Below, in pieces: positions 54,730 through 63,539 of a stretch of DNA of 64,000 nucleotides (position 1 is its first letter; every line of letters starts with the position of its first letter). The stretch covers positions 4,166,501 through 4,230,500 of the forward strand of contig NZ_CP128846.1 in the NCBI RefSeq assembly GCF_030388665.1. The letters run 5' to 3'. This stretch comes from Streptomyces flavofungini (GTDB lineage Bacteria > Actinomycetota > Actinomycetes > Streptomycetales > Streptomycetaceae). The notes beneath the pieces are model-generated. The model saw nothing but the letters and a program-made list of their open reading frames with translations. It searched no databases and was not told the DNA's origin. The translations under genes were made by a program, and so were the position numbers.

Positions 54730-57237
54730 TCAGCGGTGGGTGAGTTCCGCCGCGTAGGCGGCTCCGTAGCCCTGGTTGTCTCGTTGCCACTGGTCTGCGG
54801 TGGTCTGGTGGAAGCCGAGCAGGCGGCTGATGACGTAGGCGGGCAGTTCCGCGGCGAGCTCGATCAAGGAGGAGCGACGGGCCACTCGGCAGCGGATCCC
54901 GAGGGCACTCAGGCGTGCGGCCAGGGAGTAGGGGGTCAGGGGCTGGCCTGGGTAGGCGCCGGGGAAGAGCCACGGGGCCTCGTTGAGTGGGACGGTGACC
55001 GCGCGGCCTTGGCGGCGGCGAACGAGCTGACGGACGAAGTCGTCGAGGGGCGGCGGCAGGATGACTGGCTCGCTGCCGAGCAGGAGGGTCACCGTATTGT
55101 CCCGGTCGGTGACCTGGTGGGTGGTGAGCTGGGTGATGCGGCTGGTGGGCTGGGCGAAGAGCAGCAGGAGGAGGCCGGCGGCCCGGTCGACGAGGTCCAG
55201 AGTGTCGTCGTGGATGAGGCGGCGGACCAGGTGCCAGCGGTGATCCTGCGCAAGGACGTCCTGTCCGAAGTCGGTGGTGTAGGCGGGTGCTTCCAGCTGG
55301 TGAGTGTGTCCGCGTCGGCTGGTCCAGAGCAGGAAGCTGCGGATAAGCGTCCTGTTGTGAGCGCCCTCGGCCAGCCAGGCATCGAGATGGTCCTGGGTGC
55401 ACCCGCCCAGCGTGCTGTCCTGTTGGTGCAGCCACTGCACAAAGCGCACCGCATTCTTGATCTCGTGTCGGACTCCGATCGCCTGGCCGTAGGTGACCGG
55501 CCTGCTGGCAGATCGTCGGCGCAGACGACGCAGCGGCCCCCAAGTATCGTATGTCCGCAGGATCTTCCGCTCGTCGGGAGCCTCGACGCAGACGAGGATC
55601 TTCGACAGCCACTGCTCGAATTGGGCGAGCTGTTCGTCCCGGGGTGGCAGGGCGCCGCCGGCGACCAGGGCGGCGCGCAGGTGCTGCACGGTCACGGTGG
55701 GCTGGAGGCCATCCAGGGTGTCGTGGGTGATCGGTCTGCTTTGCTCGGCCAAGGTCGTGAGGATTGCGTGGCGGGCAGAGGCGGGACGCATCCACCGCAG
55801 CAGGGCATGGGGCCGGGCTCGCAGCAGCGCGGTGAAGACCGGCTCGGCTTCCGGCCGCATGCTGGGGCGGGACCCGGTCAGGACACCGCGCAGGTGCTCG
55901 CGGGCCACGCAGGCGGCGCACCGGCCGCGCCTGTACGGGCTGTCCACGGTGCCGCACTCGGTGCAGGGCCTACGGGCTGCGGGGTGTTTGCTCCAACAGT
56001 GGCGGCACAGTGGTTCACCGTCCGGACTGCGGCTGGCGACGCGGTGTGGCTTGCCGTAGCCTGAGCACGGCACCGGCTTCTGTCCGCAGTGTCCGCACAG
56101 CGGACGGCCGTCTACTGTGCGGGAGTTGACGCGCCGCACGGCGCCACAGGCGGCGCACGCTTCGCGCGGCTTCGCCTGCTCTCAACAAGGCTTGCACAGC
56201 GGCACCGGGCTCTTCGCGAAATGGCAGGGTGCCGTGCGGCTGCAGACCGAGCAGACGGCTGGTGGCAGCTGGCGGCATCTGCCGCATAGGGCCCCGTGCT
56301 CCGTTCGTTCCACCATGATCCGCACGGCGCCACATCCGGTGCACGCTCTGTGGTTGAAGGGGTCGGTGTGGATGCAGCTCCGGCACAGAGGCACGCCGTC
56401 GTGGGTTCGGCCGCCCACCGGCCGGGATTTGCCGCACCGGGCACACGTCTGGGGGCGGGATGCGTGCCAGCATTCGATGCAGCAGCGCATCCCTTCACCG
56501 GGCACCTCGAGCCGCACGGGCCGGTGGCAGATCGGGCAGGCGGGGACGGTGACGTCGACGGCTCCGCGATCAACGAGTGCCTGGGCCAGGGCTGCCGTCT
56601 TGGGCGGGCCCAGGGCGCCCTTTCCCTTCAGCAGATCGGGAATGTCTTCCAAGGCCCACAGCAGACGGCGCTGGCCGCTGCGGCGGCGCTCGGCCGAGAG
56701 GACCGCATCAAGGATCGCCGTGCGGTCGAGCCCGACGGGCAGGGCCTCGATCAGCGTGACGAGCGCCTCCAGCGGGTCCCGCCCGCCGTCGGGCGGATGG
56801 TAGCTGCAGCGTGGCTGGCCCTCGCGGTCGCGACTTGCGAAGTCCTTGATGCCGCAGATGGCACAGGGGTTGGCGTGGTTGAGTCGGCGGCGCTGACAGC
56901 GGGTGCAGATGCGCAGCCCGTCGCCCAGACCGGCTAAAGGGCGGTCCTTGTGGCAGTCCCCGCATCGCGGTAACTCCAGTCGTTCGGCGCCGTGCTCGCG
57001 CAAGGCACGGATCAGCCGCTCGATGGTCCGGGGCCCCTCGGGCCGGCCGGAGGTCAGCAGTTCGGGGTCGGCTTGCAGCACCCGTGCCAGGTCACGGCGC
57101 TGTGGCCGCTTGCCGATCGCCGCCACCAGCACCGTCTCCACCTCGCCCGCGTCGAGTCCGGGCTCGAGTCGCCGCACGGTCTCGACGATGACCGCTTCGG
57201 GCTCGGTGGCGTACCGCGGAAGTTCCCGACCGTCCAT
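54730..57237 (-). CDS. zinc-finger recombinase-like protein, interrupted by one in-frame TGA
   Basis: Two open frames in the same phase (57237-56182 and 56139-54730) are separated only by a TGA at 56182-56184; reading through it gives an 835-residue protein. The N-terminal 480 residues hold many CxxC zinc pairs (CGDC, CTRC, CAIC, CPIC, CIEC, CARC, CRSC, CTGC, CSVC, CKPC, CAAC, CGHC, CRHC, CTEC). The C-terminal part (LLLLFAQPTSRITQLTTHQV and YVISRLLGFHQTTADQWQRD) looks like a tyrosine-recombinase catalytic domain with altered residues. In a sibling repeat (LCRHCWSKHPAARRPC) the stop position is Trp, so TGG to TGA is the simple explanation. It resembles the large recombinase of Tn554-type trios. 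Confidence 0.65.
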
Positions 57238-57246
57238 GGCAGTTCC

Positions 57247-57588
57247 CTACTCGCGTACGATCCGGGCCCGGCGCGGACGGAAGTCGCCGACCCCGGGATC
57301 ATTGCCGGCGGGTCCATCGCCTCCCCCAGCCGCCGTTTTGCGGCGTCGCCCTGCGACGGGTACGGGTTCGATCAGTTCGTCCATCGCGCAGCCCAGAATG
57401 TCGAGCAGCGCCATCAGCGTCTTCAGGCTGAGGCGTTCGGGTCGTTCCACCACCAGGCGGTAGGTCTGGCTGGGCGACAGGTCGATGCCCCGCTCGGCCA
57501 GAAGGGGACGCAGATCGGTGGTGGAGAACATTCCACGGGTGGCCATCACCTCCCGCAGATGCCAGCGGTAATCCAGCTTCGCCGTCAC
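57247..57588 (-). CDS. HTH-domain protein of the recombinase trio
   Basis: 113 residues. An N-terminal HTH (LREVMATRGMFSTTDLRPLL, LSPSQTYRLVVERPERLSLK, TLMALLDILGCAMDELIEPV) of the Cro/CI-like type, then a basic Gly-rich tail. It sits nine bases from each neighbour in the order recombinase, HTH, zinc-finger recombinase, so it is probably an accessory or regulatory subunit of the trio. Confidence 0.75.
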   Translation of the reverse strand: MTAKLDYRWHLREVMATRGMFSTTDLRPLLAERGIDLSPSQTYRLVVERPERLSLKTLMALLDILGCAMDELIEPVPVAGRRRKTAAGGGDGPAGNDPGVGDFRPRRARIVRE

Positions 57589-57597
57589 GTCATCTCC

Positions 57598-58689
57598 CTA
57601 CTGGCCGCCCGCAAGGGCCCGGTCCAAGACCGTGCGCATCATCGTATTCATGAAGTCTCCGCTGACCTCCGTGTAGATCGCGGTCGTGGAGGCATGGCGA
57701 TGGCCCACCTGGCGTTGAACGAATGTCTCGTCCGCGCCGTCCTCGATCTGATGGGTTACATGACTATGCCGCAGGCAGTGCGGCACCAGGACCTTGTCCA
57801 GCCCCAGCGCATCACGGTAGTTGGCGAACCGCTCCTCGATCTCCCGGGCCTGTAGTCGGCCTCCCCGCTCGGTCAACCACAGCGCCTGACTCTCCCGGGA
57901 AGCGGCATACCGTGGGCGCACGTTGGTCACGTAGTCCTCGACCGCCTCGACGGCCCAGGGCATGACGCTGAGCACCATACGCCGACGCGGTGGCGAGCCC
58001 TTGGTGCGCTTGCCGTAGCGGACCTGCAGCGAGCCGAACCGGCCCAGTTCCGGCGCCTTCGGGCTGCGGTAGAAATCGGTGACGTCCAGACGGGAGGTCT
58101 CCGTGCACCGCAGCCCCCACCCGTAGATCGCCTTGAACACCGTCGCGTCGCGGTACGCCGCCAGGGCTCCCTTGCGGCCCAGCCGGATCGTCCGCTCCAC
58201 CTGGTCGTCGGCGTGATCGAGGAAGAGCTGGATCTCCTCACGCGTCATCGGGCGCCGGTCTGCGTCGGCCTCGTAATCGACCAGGTGCGCGGCGGTGTTC
58301 CACTCGTGGCAGACCTGCACGGGATGAGTGCCGAAACGGGCCTCGCACTCCTGCGGCCACTGGTAGTGCGGCGAGGTGATGTAGTCGCAGAACAGGCGCA
58401 CCGCCGTCTGATAGCTGCGGATCGTGGACTCGGCTCGCTTCAACTCCGCGATCAGGTACGTCGTCCACTCATCGACATCCCCCGCCGACCAGCACCACGG
58501 ATAGGCATTGGCGAACGAACCGAAGGCCCGGACCACACGCTGCCGGTCCGAGATCGTCCTGGATTGGAGCCGACGCCCGCCACGCTGCTGACGCCCCCAG
58601 CCCTCCAACATCGCCTCAAACACGGCATCTTCGGGGTGCAGCAACGCGACGCCGTCAAGCAGAACCAGCCGAGCCGAAGCATCACTCAT
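57598..58689 (-). CDS. tyrosine recombinase / integrase
   Basis: 363 residues from ATG 58689 (a further in-frame start at 58710 is possible). SAM-like core-binding domain (residues about 30-140) and a complete catalytic set: R194 in YGWGLRCTETSRLDV, H304/R307 in VPHCLRHSHVTH, H330 in QRQVGHRHASTTAIYTEV and nucleophile Tyr339. It should be active. It is the first gene of the leftward trio and lies next to the right end of the element. Confidence 0.88.
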   Translation of the reverse strand: MSDASARLVLLDGVALLHPEDAVFEAMLEGWGRQQRGGRRLQSRTISDRQRVVRAFGSFANAYPWCWSAGDVDEWTTYLIAELKRAESTIRSYQTAVRLFCDYITSPHYQWPQECEARFGTHPVQVCHEWNTAAHLVDYEADADRRPMTREEIQLFLDHADDQVERTIRLGRKGALAAYRDATVFKAIYGWGLRCTETSRLDVTDFYRSPKAPELGRFGSLQVRYGKRTKGSPPRRRMVLSVMPWAVEAVEDYVTNVRPRYAASRESQALWLTERGGRLQAREIEERFANYRDALGLDKVLVPHCLRHSHVTHQIEDGADETFVQRQVGHRHASTTAIYTEVSGDFMNTMMRTVLDRALAGGQ

Positions 58690-58731
58690 TCCAGTCCGCA
58701 CCATGCGCACCCCCGCTATCGAGTGCTCGAA

Positions 58732-58859
58732 TCATGCATCAAACGCAAGTGGCGGCGCAAAGGAACAGGTCAAGGTCTCTTGGGCAGCGGTAAGTTGGAG
58801 GGACCGACGCTGCACGTCACCAGGTCGCGACTCCGGAGATCATGCAGCAAATGCAATTG
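58732..58859. repeat. 20-bp direct repeats at the right end of the element
   Basis: TCATGCATCAAACGCAAGTG (58732-58751) and TCATGCAGCAAATGCAATTG (58840-58859) match at 17 of 20 positions, spaced 108 bp, between the recombinase start and the element end. An ACTTGCG-GAATGC sequence at 51814-51826 near the left end resembles the reverse complement. They are candidate recombinase-binding sites. Confidence 0.55.
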
Positions 58860-58870
58860 CCCGGGGTTGA

Positions 58871-59140
58871 AAGGTCTTCGACGCGATGCTCTCCTGCCCC
58901 GTCTACCAGGTGACGTCGGGCAGCACCGTCGTCGACATGGGCACCGAGAAGACGGCCGCGCCGGACCTCGGCGACGAGCAGTGGAGCCAGCTACTCACCT
59001 ACTCCGCCGGGGGACAGCGCAGCATCGTAAAACAGACGGCGATCCGTACCGGCAACATCCTGGTGATCGTCTCCGGAAGCCCCGGTCTTGTCGACGCTCA
59101 CTTGGCGAAGGCTTTCGACAAGGGACAGCACATGCGATGA
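58871..59140 (+). pseudogene. lipoprotein gene, 3' half
   Basis: From 58871 the frame reads KVFDAMLSCPVYQVTSGSTV, DEQWSQLLTYSAGGQRSIVK and ILVIVSGSPGLVDAHLAKAF to the stop at 59140. It continues the domain that breaks at SKGI at 51790. An ATG at 58886 could start a fragment, but without a signal peptide it would not be exported. Confidence 0.8.
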
Positions 59141-59236
59141 CCGACTGGATCGCGCCTGCCGCTGTACGGCCTTCCCTCAGGTCACGGGCCCACAGCAGCG
59201 CGGGCAGACGCTGACAGGCTACGGGCGTCGGCAGCA

Positions 59237-59284
59237 GGAAGGGGGCCGGCGGCCGGGAATCGTCCCGGCCGCCGGCCCCCTTCC
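59237..59284. terminator. perfect 22-bp stem-loop
   Basis: GGAAGGGGGCCGGCGGCCGG followed by GA, a 4-base loop, and the exact reverse complement. It lies 96 bp beyond the lipoprotein stop and 32 bp beyond the stop of the leftward hypothetical gene, so it is a bidirectional terminator. There is no T run, as is common in Streptomyces. Confidence 0.75.
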
Positions 59285-59316
59285 TCATATCGGTATACGC
59301 GCGGTGTCGGCTTGTG

Positions 59317-59697
59317 TCAGAAGGCGTACGGAGTGAACGGACGGATGGGGTCTGCCACATCGGCGAGCAGCCGGTCGAGCTCGGCCCGGTCGTCCTTGGT
59401 CATTATCTTGACCGCCCCGCTGAGGGTCTTCCGCATGAGCCGGTCCATGAACGGAGCGAGGTAGCGGTGGAGTGTGTCGCGCGCTTCGCTCATCGTCCGC
59501 AGGTACTCCTGGTAGCGCGCGATCTGGGCGCGGGTCTCTTGGAGATCGGCGTGGGTGGCCGTGTCGACGATGGCCTGCTCCTCCTTGGTGAAGGGCCGTC
59601 CATCGAGGTAGGACCAGGTGTTGGTGTCCGAGCGACGCTTGAAGTCCGAGCTGCAAAGGAGGGCGACAACGTGGAAGCGGGGTTCGGTTTCGGGCAT
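59317..59697 (-). CDS. hypothetical protein
   Basis: 126 residues from ATG 59697 (GGAG six bases upstream). Sequence: PETEPRFHVVALLCSSDFKR, YLDGRPFTKEEQAIVDTATH, then charged helices (AQIARYQEYLRTMSEARDTL, KDDRAELDRLLADVADPIRP). No family recognised. It is transcribed in the same direction as the relaxase genes and lies at the end of the mobilisation region. Confidence 0.6.
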   Translation of the reverse strand: MPETEPRFHVVALLCSSDFKRRSDTNTWSYLDGRPFTKEEQAIVDTATHADLQETRAQIARYQEYLRTMSEARDTLHRYLAPFMDRLMRKTLSGAVKIMTKDDRAELDRLLADVADPIRPFTPYAF

Positions 59698-59752
59698 GCA
59701 GGTGCTCCATACAAGAGAGAGGTGGTTGGGCAACACCAACTGTCCGGAGAAT

Positions 59753-59786
59753 CCCCGGTTTCGGTAACCGGGGATTCCCGGTTACC
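59753..59786. promoter_or_regulatory. nested palindrome, operator or terminator
   Basis: Two overlapping perfect inverted repeats: CCCCGGTT (59753-59760) with AACCGGGG (59766-59773), and GGTAACCGGG (59763-59772) with CCCGGTTACC (59777-59786). Mutually exclusive hairpins are possible. It lies 56 bp upstream of the hypothetical gene start and beyond the relaxase stop, so it could be an operator for the former or a terminator for the latter. Confidence 0.5.
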
Positions 59787-59992
59787 ATCCGTCCCCGCTC
59801 CTGTCGGTCATCCCCTGCGGCAGATGCCACCGGCTGCAGCCCGGCCCTCACATCGACCTGCTCGCAGCCGCACTACGGGCCGTACGCCGCGAACGTGCGA
59901 CGCCGCAGGAAACCGCCGCGTTGTGGGGCTTGCCCACGCACCTGGAGTCGGGCGGCCTGCCGTCGCAACAGGCCGCCCCTGCCCGTGCCATG

Positions 59993-61735
59993 TCACCGCC
60001 GCGGATGGCTGTCCCGTCCCGGAACAGGGGCTGGCGCGGCCGACCGGTGTGGGGGCGGCACCGTACCGCCGGACACTGACGCCCACGTGGCCGAGCTCTG
60101 TCGGGCCGCTTCGGCTCGGCGGTTGGGTACGGGGTTTCGGCTGGTGTGCTGGATGCGGGTGATCAGGACGCGGGCGGATTGGCGGGCGGTGCCCAGTTCG
60201 CGTTGCTCTGCGGCCTCCTTGAGGAGTTGGTGCGGCTTGTGGCCGCCGGCTTCGGCATCGGCGAGAAGCGCGGCGAGGGCGGGCCAGCTCCGGTCGGCGA
60301 GGATTCGCTCGGCGTGGTCGGGGACTGCGGTACGTACATCACTGGCCAGGGTCCGGCGGGCCTCTTCTCGCGGCTGGTGGTGTGCCAGTTCGGTGAGCGT
60401 GGGGGCCAGGGCGTGATCGGCTGCGGTCTGCAGGTGGTGGAGGGTTCGGCGGGCGGCGTCGGCCTGATGGGCGTGGTTCTTCGCCTCGTGCCACCGCTTG
60501 GCGAGGATCGTTGCCCAGACCAGGGCGGCGAGCAGGGCCGCGAGCGCGCTGCCGTCCGGGCCGGTGGCGGTGTGGACGATGTCGCGGGCTGCGATGCGAA
60601 CCGCGTCGGCGGCTCGGTCTTCGGCACGGATTCGGGAACGCTGGGTGCGGGCGAACGCCCTTGATGCGGTTCGAAGTTCGACGCACAGGCCGTCGGGTGT
60701 GTGCTGTGCGGTGGCTTCGATCAGTTCGCCGAGCGCGGCTATGTGGGCCTGGGCCCGTGCGTCACTGCCGGACCCGTCGTCACCGGTGGCGTCGGTGAGC
60801 TCGGCGTGGAGGCTGTCGAGGGCGTCGGTGGCCTGGTGCCAGGGGGTGGCGGTCCGCGAGCGTCGGGCAGTGGGGTGCTCTTCTGCCGTGCTGGTCGCCA
60901 GGCGGGCCTGCAGCTTGGGCAGGCTGAGGTCGGGGGCGATCTTCCCGCCCGGCTTGTAGATCTGCTCGCCCTTCGCGTTCACGTCACCGGGGCGGCCGAC
61001 GGCGTAGCCGAGCAGGTCTCCGGAAGGGCCGCGCCTTGGCTTGACCGCGAGGCCGTCCGCTTCGAGGTACGTGAGCAGTTCCTCGGCATCGGTGACGTGC
61101 GGGATGGCGGCGCGGATGCGGTCTTCGAGCCACTGTTGGCTGGTCTGTTCCCAGCCGAGGCGTGTCGCCTTGTGCATATCGGCCTGGGTCGGCCGACGGT
61201 TGGCGGTGCCGTCGCCCTTCTTCAACTGGCGGAGCCCGTAGTCCTTCTCGATCTTGCGGCACTCGTCGCCGACGCGGATTCCGTTGTTGTGGAGTTTGGG
61301 TCGGCGGCCGTCCTCGCGGACCGTGGTGGCGAGGATGTGCATGTGGTCGTCGGCGTGACGTACGGCGATCCAGCGACAGGCCAGGTCGTCGCCCTCCGGC
61401 GCGATGCCGGCCGCGTGCACGATGCGCCGGGCGATCTCACTCCACTCGACGTCGGAGAGGTAGCGGTCTTCGGGGGCGGCTCGGACGGGGCAGTGCCAGA
61501 CGTGGTCGGTGACCGGTTGTCCGAACTCGCTGTTGCGCAGCCGTACAGGCTCGTCGAGGTAGCGGCCGAGTTCGGTGAGGGTGGCGTTCTCGTCGCGGCC
61601 GGGGTCGGGCATGGCGAGCATCGCGAAGCCGGCCACGATGTGCGGATCGAGGTGCTCGTCGTGCCGACCGGGTCCATAGAGGTAGGCGAGCAGACCGCGT
61701 GTCTTGGTCCCTGCGGGTTTGATAGCGGCGATCAT
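59993..61735 (-). CDS. relaxase / mobilisation nuclease (MobA-like)
   Basis: 580 residues. The N-terminal relaxase domain has the three-His metal motif VRHADDHMHILATTVRED (His127, His131, His133); the Tyr nucleophile candidates are near residues 18-20 (LAYLYG). A long helical C-terminal half rich in Ala/Arg follows (residues about 330-560). It nicks the transfer origin and pilots single-stranded DNA. It is translationally coupled to mobC (ATGA overlap). Confidence 0.88.
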   Translation of the reverse strand: MIAAIKPAGTKTRGLLAYLYGPGRHDEHLDPHIVAGFAMLAMPDPGRDENATLTELGRYLDEPVRLRNSEFGQPVTDHVWHCPVRAAPEDRYLSDVEWSEIARRIVHAAGIAPEGDDLACRWIAVRHADDHMHILATTVREDGRRPKLHNNGIRVGDECRKIEKDYGLRQLKKGDGTANRRPTQADMHKATRLGWEQTSQQWLEDRIRAAIPHVTDAEELLTYLEADGLAVKPRRGPSGDLLGYAVGRPGDVNAKGEQIYKPGGKIAPDLSLPKLQARLATSTAEEHPTARRSRTATPWHQATDALDSLHAELTDATGDDGSGSDARAQAHIAALGELIEATAQHTPDGLCVELRTASRAFARTQRSRIRAEDRAADAVRIAARDIVHTATGPDGSALAALLAALVWATILAKRWHEAKNHAHQADAARRTLHHLQTAADHALAPTLTELAHHQPREEARRTLASDVRTAVPDHAERILADRSWPALAALLADAEAGGHKPHQLLKEAAEQRELGTARQSARVLITRIQHTSRNPVPNRRAEAARQSSATWASVSGGTVPPPHRSAAPAPVPGRDSHPRR

Positions 61736-62466
61736 GCGGCCAGGTCCTCTGTCGGGTCGGCGGGCTCGCGCAGGGCCTCGGCGATCAAAGTCAGCAGGTG
61801 GTCGAGTTCGTCGAGCCGCTGGCGTATGTCGGGTGGGGTGAGGTCGCTGTTGAGCGCTCGGGCGATCTGGTTGACGTTGACACCGATCCGGTTGAGCTGG
61901 CGCAACACCTGGGCGCGGAACATGTGGGTGCGACGGCGGTCCTCGGACAACGGCAGGTTCGCGGTGAAGCGGCCGTCCAGGAAGGCGAGGACGACGTCGG
62001 CGCAGAACCCGGACTCTCCTTTGTAACCGTGCTCGGCGGTGGTCTCCCGGAGGCGTGCACGCTCATCGGAGCGGAACTGCAAGGGGCCGACGCGTTCCGT
62101 GCGCTTGTCACCTGTGAAGCGGCGAATCGTGGGCTGCACGCTCTTAACGGTCGGCTCGCCGGCGACGGTCTCGATGACGGAGGCGGGGCGCAGAATGGCG
62201 CGTTGGACGGCGTGGCGCGTCTCCAGGTCGGGGCCGCCCTCGGCCCCGGCCTCCGGGTCCGGCGCCCCCTGGCGCGGGACCGTCTCCGCCACCCCCGGGG
62301 CGGAGATCCCCGAAGACCGGCCTTGAGTCGGACTCGGGGTACTACTGGCTCCGCCAGGGGCAGCCCGTCCGAACGCGCGACGCCAACGCTCCTTCAGCGT
62401 AGGGGATTTCGTCAGGGGCAGCGGCTCGCCGGGGGTGTTGTCGGGGTGGTGGGGATCGTGCGTCAT
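61732..62466 (-). CDS. mobC: mobilisation accessory protein MobC
   Basis: 244 residues. A Pro/Ser-rich N-terminal half is followed by the MobC domain: FRSDERARLRETTAEHGYKG, DVVLAFLDGRF and VLRQLNRIGVNVNQIARALN. MobC proteins open the transfer origin and help the relaxase load. It overlaps the relaxase gene by four bases. The upstream 160 bp hold a palindrome that may be part of the transfer origin. Confidence 0.85.
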   Translation of the reverse strand: MTHDPHHPDNTPGEPLPLTKSPTLKERWRRAFGRAAPGGASSTPSPTQGRSSGISAPGVAETVPRQGAPDPEAGAEGGPDLETRHAVQRAILRPASVIETVAGEPTVKSVQPTIRRFTGDKRTERVGPLQFRSDERARLRETTAEHGYKGESGFCADVVLAFLDGRFTANLPLSEDRRRTHMFRAQVLRQLNRIGVNVNQIARALNSDLTPPDIRQRLDELDHLLTLIAEALREPADPTEDLAA

Positions 62467-62539
62467 GCGTGGTGCTCCGGAAGGGCTGGCTGGACGGACG
62501 GATACACGGGACCGGTGCGCTGGATGGGGCGGTCACCAG

Positions 62540-62561
62540 CCTGTCCACAGGTGTGGACAGG
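62540..62561. promoter_or_regulatory. perfect palindrome upstream of mobC, possible oriT or operator
   Basis: CCTGTCCACA-GG-TGTGGACAGG, 10-bp arms, 74 bp before the mobC start. Relaxosome genes are often next to the transfer origin, and such repeats are bound by MobC/relaxase; an autoregulatory operator is the alternative. Confidence 0.5.
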
Positions 62562-62582
62562 CGGGCGGGAAGTGGGGGTGAT

Positions 62583-62617
62583 GGCCGGGTGACCGGAAGG
62601 GTTCCGGTCACCCGGCC
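62583..62617 (-). terminator. strong hairpin terminator after the DUF2637 gene
   Basis: GGCCGGGTGACCGGAA, loop GGG, TTCCGGTCACCCGGCC: a perfect 16-bp stem beginning 9 bp beyond the DUF2637 stop on the leftward strand. Confidence 0.75.
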
Positions 62618-62626
62618 AGGTTGCGG

Positions 62627-63499
62627 TCAGCGCTTGGAAACCTCGATCCCGGCGGCTTCGAGTTCCGGCCGCAGCAGATCCATCACCTCGGTCTGGCGCT
62701 CGCTGCCGATCGTCAGGTCACGGTCCTTCACAGCCTCCCGGAGCAGGCCCCGAGTGAGCTTGCCGTGCTGATGACCGGTGGCGCGGCCGATGTCGGCCAG
62801 CTCCGCGATGGTCGCCTTCGGCGGACGGCCACCGCTCGACTTGGTCGCAGTCTCTGCGGATGGCGGTATCGTCCGCGCATCCGGAGAGCCGAGCAGTTGA
62901 CCGGTGGAGGCATCGGATGCAGCGGCTGCCGCAGGGCCATGGGCGGATGCGGTGACCGGTGGTTCCGGCACATGTACGGAACCGGCGTCCGGGTCGTCGG
63001 CAGGATGCGCGACGAGCTGGTGGATCTGCCGCATGAGCACACCGAAGGCCACCATCGCGGCGGCTGGTGGAACCGCGGCGACCACGTAGTCGAAGACGGG
63101 GACTGTGCTGGCGTTGTCGGTGCCGCTGACACCGGCGACGTTCAACGCGATGGAGCCGACCGATCCGATGGCGGTCACGGCGATGGCCCACCCGTCGGTG
63201 ACGCGGCGCAGGCTCGCGCGGAGCATGAGCAACTCGCCCGCGACAATGAAGGCGTCCAGGGTGGCAGGCCAGGCCCAGCGGCGGATCGGGGAGTTGCCGA
63301 GGCCGTGCTGTCCGGCGACGTCGGCCAGATGCGCGTAGGAGAGCCAGAACGCGCCGCCGGTCAGGGCGACGATGACGACGCCCGCCATGGTGAGCGCGTA
63401 CCGCTCGGCATCGTGCTTCGTCATCGCCGAGCGCTCGGTGCCCGGCTGGTCGTCGGGCGGCCGGTGGTGCGGTGCATGAGGCAGGGGAAGGGTTGTCAA
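62627..63499 (-). CDS. DUF2637 membrane protein
   Basis: 290 residues if TTG 63499 is the start (GGGAG upstream with 8-base spacing); ATG 63424 has no clear site. Four hydrophobic helices occupy the first half (YALTMAGVVIVALTGGAFWL, PATLDAFIVAGELLML, WAIAVTAIGSVGSIALNVAG, PPAAAMVAFGVLMRQI), the DUF2637 arrangement. The C-terminal half ends in a winged-helix-like KATIAELADIGRATGHQHGK region. DUF2637 proteins are frequent in actinomycete conjugative elements, where they may aid plasmid spread. Confidence 0.82.
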   Translation of the reverse strand: MTTLPLPHAPHHRPPDDQPGTERSAMTKHDAERYALTMAGVVIVALTGGAFWLSYAHLADVAGQHGLGNSPIRRWAWPATLDAFIVAGELLMLRASLRRVTDGWAIAVTAIGSVGSIALNVAGVSGTDNASTVPVFDYVVAAVPPAAAMVAFGVLMRQIHQLVAHPADDPDAGSVHVPEPPVTASAHGPAAAAASDASTGQLLGSPDARTIPPSAETATKSSGGRPPKATIAELADIGRATGHQHGKLTRGLLREAVKDRDLTIGSERQTEVMDLLRPELEAAGIEVSKR

Positions 63500-63539
63500 G
63501 CGGGGAACTCCCTGGGGTTTCGGTGTGAGTGCGTCTTTG

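Larger units (their letters stand above)
51791..58870. mobile_element. 7.08-kb insertion element (Tn554-like recombinase trio plus cargo)
   Basis: The element separates the two halves of a lipoprotein gene. Contents left to right: a small gene, a rightward P-loop NTPase (cargo), and a leftward trio of tyrosine recombinase, HTH protein and zinc-finger recombinase-like protein. The bounds are where the lipoprotein coding breaks (SKGI at 51790; KVFDAM from 58871), accurate to a few bases. Inverted or direct repeats near the ends (ACTTGCG at 51814-51820; TCATGCA repeats at 58732-58859) may be recombinase sites. Between 54536 and 54729 I see no gene. Confidence 0.75.
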
